From Spirochaetaceae bacterium (GTDB lineage Bacteria > Spirochaetota > Spirochaetia > SZUA-6 > Fen-1364), in NCBI GenBank assembly GCA_003154555.1, contig PMDT01000239.1, positions 3,068-9,622 of the forward strand: DNA of 6,555 nucleotides, in the 5' to 3' direction. The position numbers and the translations under genes were made by a program. Below the pieces are notes generated by a model. That model ran no database searches, was not told where the DNA came from, and was given only the letters and a program-made list of their open reading frames with translations. Below are positions 4,788 through 6,555 of the stretch, piece after piece. The first letter of the stretch is position 1. Each line of letters begins with the position of its first letter.

Positions 4788-6555
4788 ACTGCAAGCACTC
4801 CCTTCTCCCCTGTGCGGATCCGCAGGGCGTCCTTCGCGTCCATGACAAAGATCTTTCCGTCTCCAACCTGCCCCGTGAACAACGCCTCCCGCATGACTTC
4901 CATTACCTTGGGGACGTCCCAATCATTGACCACGAGATCCACGCGGACCTTCGGAATGAGGGAGATCCTGTCGCTGTTGAACTGCAGGTCAGGATCGCCG
5001 CTCCCTGCGCCGGCCTTGCCAAGTTGCCTGCCGAATCCTTTTATTTTTGTTACTGTCATCCCCAGGATCAGGTCTTCGTCCTTGAGCACCTGCATGAGGA
5101 CGCTGAGCGATTCGGGTCGAATCATGGCCGAGATCATCTTCATGCTGTATGACTTCCTCATGCTCGTGATCCCGACATACGCAATGGACACGATCAACCA
5201 GCCCCCGGCAATGATGAACATGATGTACGCCTCGTTCTTGGAATCCGCGTTGCCTATCGCATAGAGATAGACGATCGCGATCAACATGACGAGGTTGGCC
5301 AGGACGCCGAGGGCGGGAATGACGTCGTGCAGCAGGATGTTGTGGTCGGACCTTTTCCTGTAGGCGACGATCGTCCAGATGCAGGTGAGGCCATAGAGCA
5401 CGAAGGTGCCGAGGTTCGAGGCCAGGGTGATGCCTGTCAAGCCGACCACGGACCGCACGCCAATGGCGCCGATGACCGCGCTCACCATGATCAGGGCGAC
5501 GAGCGCCACGTGCGGGATGGCGAACTTCTTGTGGATGAAACCCATCATGGACGGAAGCTCCTGGTCCGCCGCCATGCCGCCGGAGACCCGCATCGCCGTG
5601 TTCATGCAGCTCAGCGTCGTTCCGATAATGGCAATCGCCACGGTTACGGCCATGCTGATCATCAGGCCGAATCCGATGCCATGGAGCACATTGTTTCCGA
5701 TCAACACCGTGAGATCGCCGATGGGTGCGCCGGATGCGGCCGCCGCGGCCATGCCGGTAACCGTCTTGCCATCGACGATCCCGGTCAGCTTGTCGCTGAT
5801 CATCGTGCCGGTTGCAAAGTACTCGATCAGGTACGCAAGGAGCCCCTGAACGATCAGGGAGAGGATAATTGCCCTCGGTATCGTGCGCTTTGCGTTTTTC
5901 GTTTCCGCGGACAACGAGGTGGAGCTTTCAAAGCCCACCAGGATCAGGATTGCGAGCGTGGACTGTATCAGTACTCCGGTAAGCGTGTGGGGCTTCACGA
6001 CGTCCCACGCACCGCTGAAGGTCCACGACGTCACACTCTGCGGATTGTGGAGTCGGTAGAAGATGGCAAGACCGCTGAAAATGACGAGCGTGCCCCACTG
6101 GATGACGTTGATGACAATCGAGGTGAAAGTCGAGCCCGTAATCCCTCTATAAGCTATGTAGCCCGTCACGATCGCGAAAATGACCCCGATAAGAGTCAGC
6201 TCGAGGACGGAAAGACTCTTCCCCGTGAACTGGTTGTAAATATAGCTGATCAGGGTCGCCATAAAGGCGACCATTACTCCCGGATAGACCCAATAGAACA
6301 GGTGCGCCGCCCAGCCCGTGCTGAGCTTTGCCATCCGGGCCATCGAGCTCGGTGCGCCTCTCCTGGCACCGGATCGTTCGAGAAAGGCCTTTTCCGCAAA
6401 ATACACCGCCCCGGCGAATCCCGCCTCGGGATACAGCTTCGCGAGCTGCGAGTACGAGATTGCTGTGAGAAAAGCGAGAACCAGCGCCACGACGATGCCC
6501 GCCCAGATGTCGGACGCAACCGACGCGCCGCTTGGCGCCGTGGCTGCCGCCTGCA
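4784..6555 (-). CDS. APC-superfamily amino-acid permease with C-terminal fused PII domain (N-terminus outside window)
   Basis: A secondary transporter of the APC (amino acid-polyamine-organocation) superfamily carrying its own PII sensor. The frame is open to the window edge, giving 589 visible residues; the gene starts upstream of the window. Hydrophobic segments lie near visible residues 17-36, 81-106, 117-138, 143-167, 192-212, 227-247, 288-315, 345-367, 370-397, 409-432 and 442-462. These eleven plus the missing first helix give the usual twelve. APC marks include YPEAGFAGAVY after the second helix and GFESSTSLSAETKNAKRTIP (207-226). About eight residues after the last helix a complete PII domain begins (471-589, bases 5143-4787): KGFGRQ, IPK, TGQVGDGKIF and RIRTGE are all present, so nucleotide binding is expected. 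Its T-loop spans 24 residues between the Gln and Lys equivalents, against 18 in E. coli GlnB, and has no tyrosine. The stop overlaps the next PII gene by 4 bp. The substrate is not predictable; an amino acid or other nitrogen source is inferred. Confidence 0.92.
   Translation of the reverse strand, partial: QAAATAPSGASVASDIWAGIVVALVLAFLTAISYSQLAKLYPEAGFAGAVYFAEKAFLERSGARRGAPSSMARMAKLSTGWAAHLFYWVYPGVMVAFMATLISYIYNQFTGKSLSVLELTLIGVIFAIVTGYIAYRGITGSTFTSIVINVIQWGTLVIFSGLAIFYRLHNPQSVTSWTFSGAWDVVKPHTLTGVLIQSTLAILILVGFESSTSLSAETKNAKRTIPRAIILSLIVQGLLAYLIEYFATGTMISDKLTGIVDGKTVTGMAAAAASGAPIGDLTVLIGNNVLHGIGFGLMISMAVTVAIAIIGTTLSCMNTAMRVSGGMAADQELPSMMGFIHKKFAIPHVALVALIMVSAVIGAIGVRSVVGLTGITLASNLGTFVLYGLTCIWTIVAYRKRSDHNILLHDVIPALGVLANLVMLIAIVYLYAIGNADSKNEAYIMFIIAGGWLIVSIAYVGITSMRKSYSMKMISAMIRPESLSVLMQVLKDEDLILGMTVTKIKGFGRQLGKAGAGSGDPDLQFNSDRISLIPKVRVDLVVNDWDVPKVMEVMREALFTGQVGDGKIFVMDAKDALRIRTGEKGVLAV
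4798..4802 (-). promoter_or_regulatory. Ribosome binding site of the free PII gene, inside the fusion gene
   Basis: The minus strand reads GGGAG 10 nt before the ATG at 4787, within the codons for the last residues of the fused PII domain. With the ATGA overlap it supports coupled translation of the two PII-bearing products. Confidence 0.55.

Noticed and set aside
4392..5264. Plus-strand open frame of 290 codons across the terminator and both minus-strand PII regions
   Set aside because: It is antisense to two clear PII coding sequences and would begin inside the terminator. No domain is visible.

Overview
The window reads as GC-rich bacterial chromosome. A likely lipoprotein adaptor, a -24/-12 (sigma-54) promoter and a classic intrinsic terminator suggest a Gram-negative-type bacterium. 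A Desulfobacterota or other environmental proteobacterial relative is my guess from gene style only; nothing here fixes the taxon. No RNA genes, CRISPR arrays, insertion sequences or phage genes are visible.

Left half (1-3578, minus strand): two genes of an export operon. A 939-residue ABC-transporter permease with two FtsX-type membrane domains is followed 6 bp later by a periplasmic adaptor of the HlyD/MacA kind that carries a lipoprotein signal. The adaptor runs off the window edge and the ATPase is not in view. A 339 bp intergenic region (3579-3917) separates this operon from a divergent gene. It holds a good sigma-54 promoter for the plus-strand gene, an upstream inverted repeat and a weak candidate promoter for the minus-strand operon.

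Right half (3918-6555): three PII (GlnB/GlnK) signalling modules lie within about 1.2 kb. (1) A free PII protein (3918-4298, plus) sits behind the sigma-54 promoter; it lacks the usual T-loop tyrosine and the phosphate-binding lysine of the GDGK motif. (2) A free PII of almost canonical form (4446-4787, minus) keeps Tyr51 but has Thr in place of the key Gln39. (3) A third PII domain is fused in frame to the C-terminus of a 12-helix APC-superfamily amino-acid permease (4784 to beyond 6555, minus). It has all the expected nucleotide-binding residues and a T-loop about six residues longer than usual. The permease-PII gene overlaps the start of free PII (2) by 4 bp (ATGA), and the pair ends at a strong intrinsic terminator at 4396-4430.

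How they may work together (inference): the permease carries its own cytoplasmic PII sensor, which would gate uptake by ATP/ADP and 2-oxoglutarate state. The translationally coupled free PII could join it, perhaps in mixed trimers. The convergent PII under sigma-54 control could add a nitrogen-responsive layer. The permease-PII fusion with its set of divergent PII partners is the most unusual item in the window.
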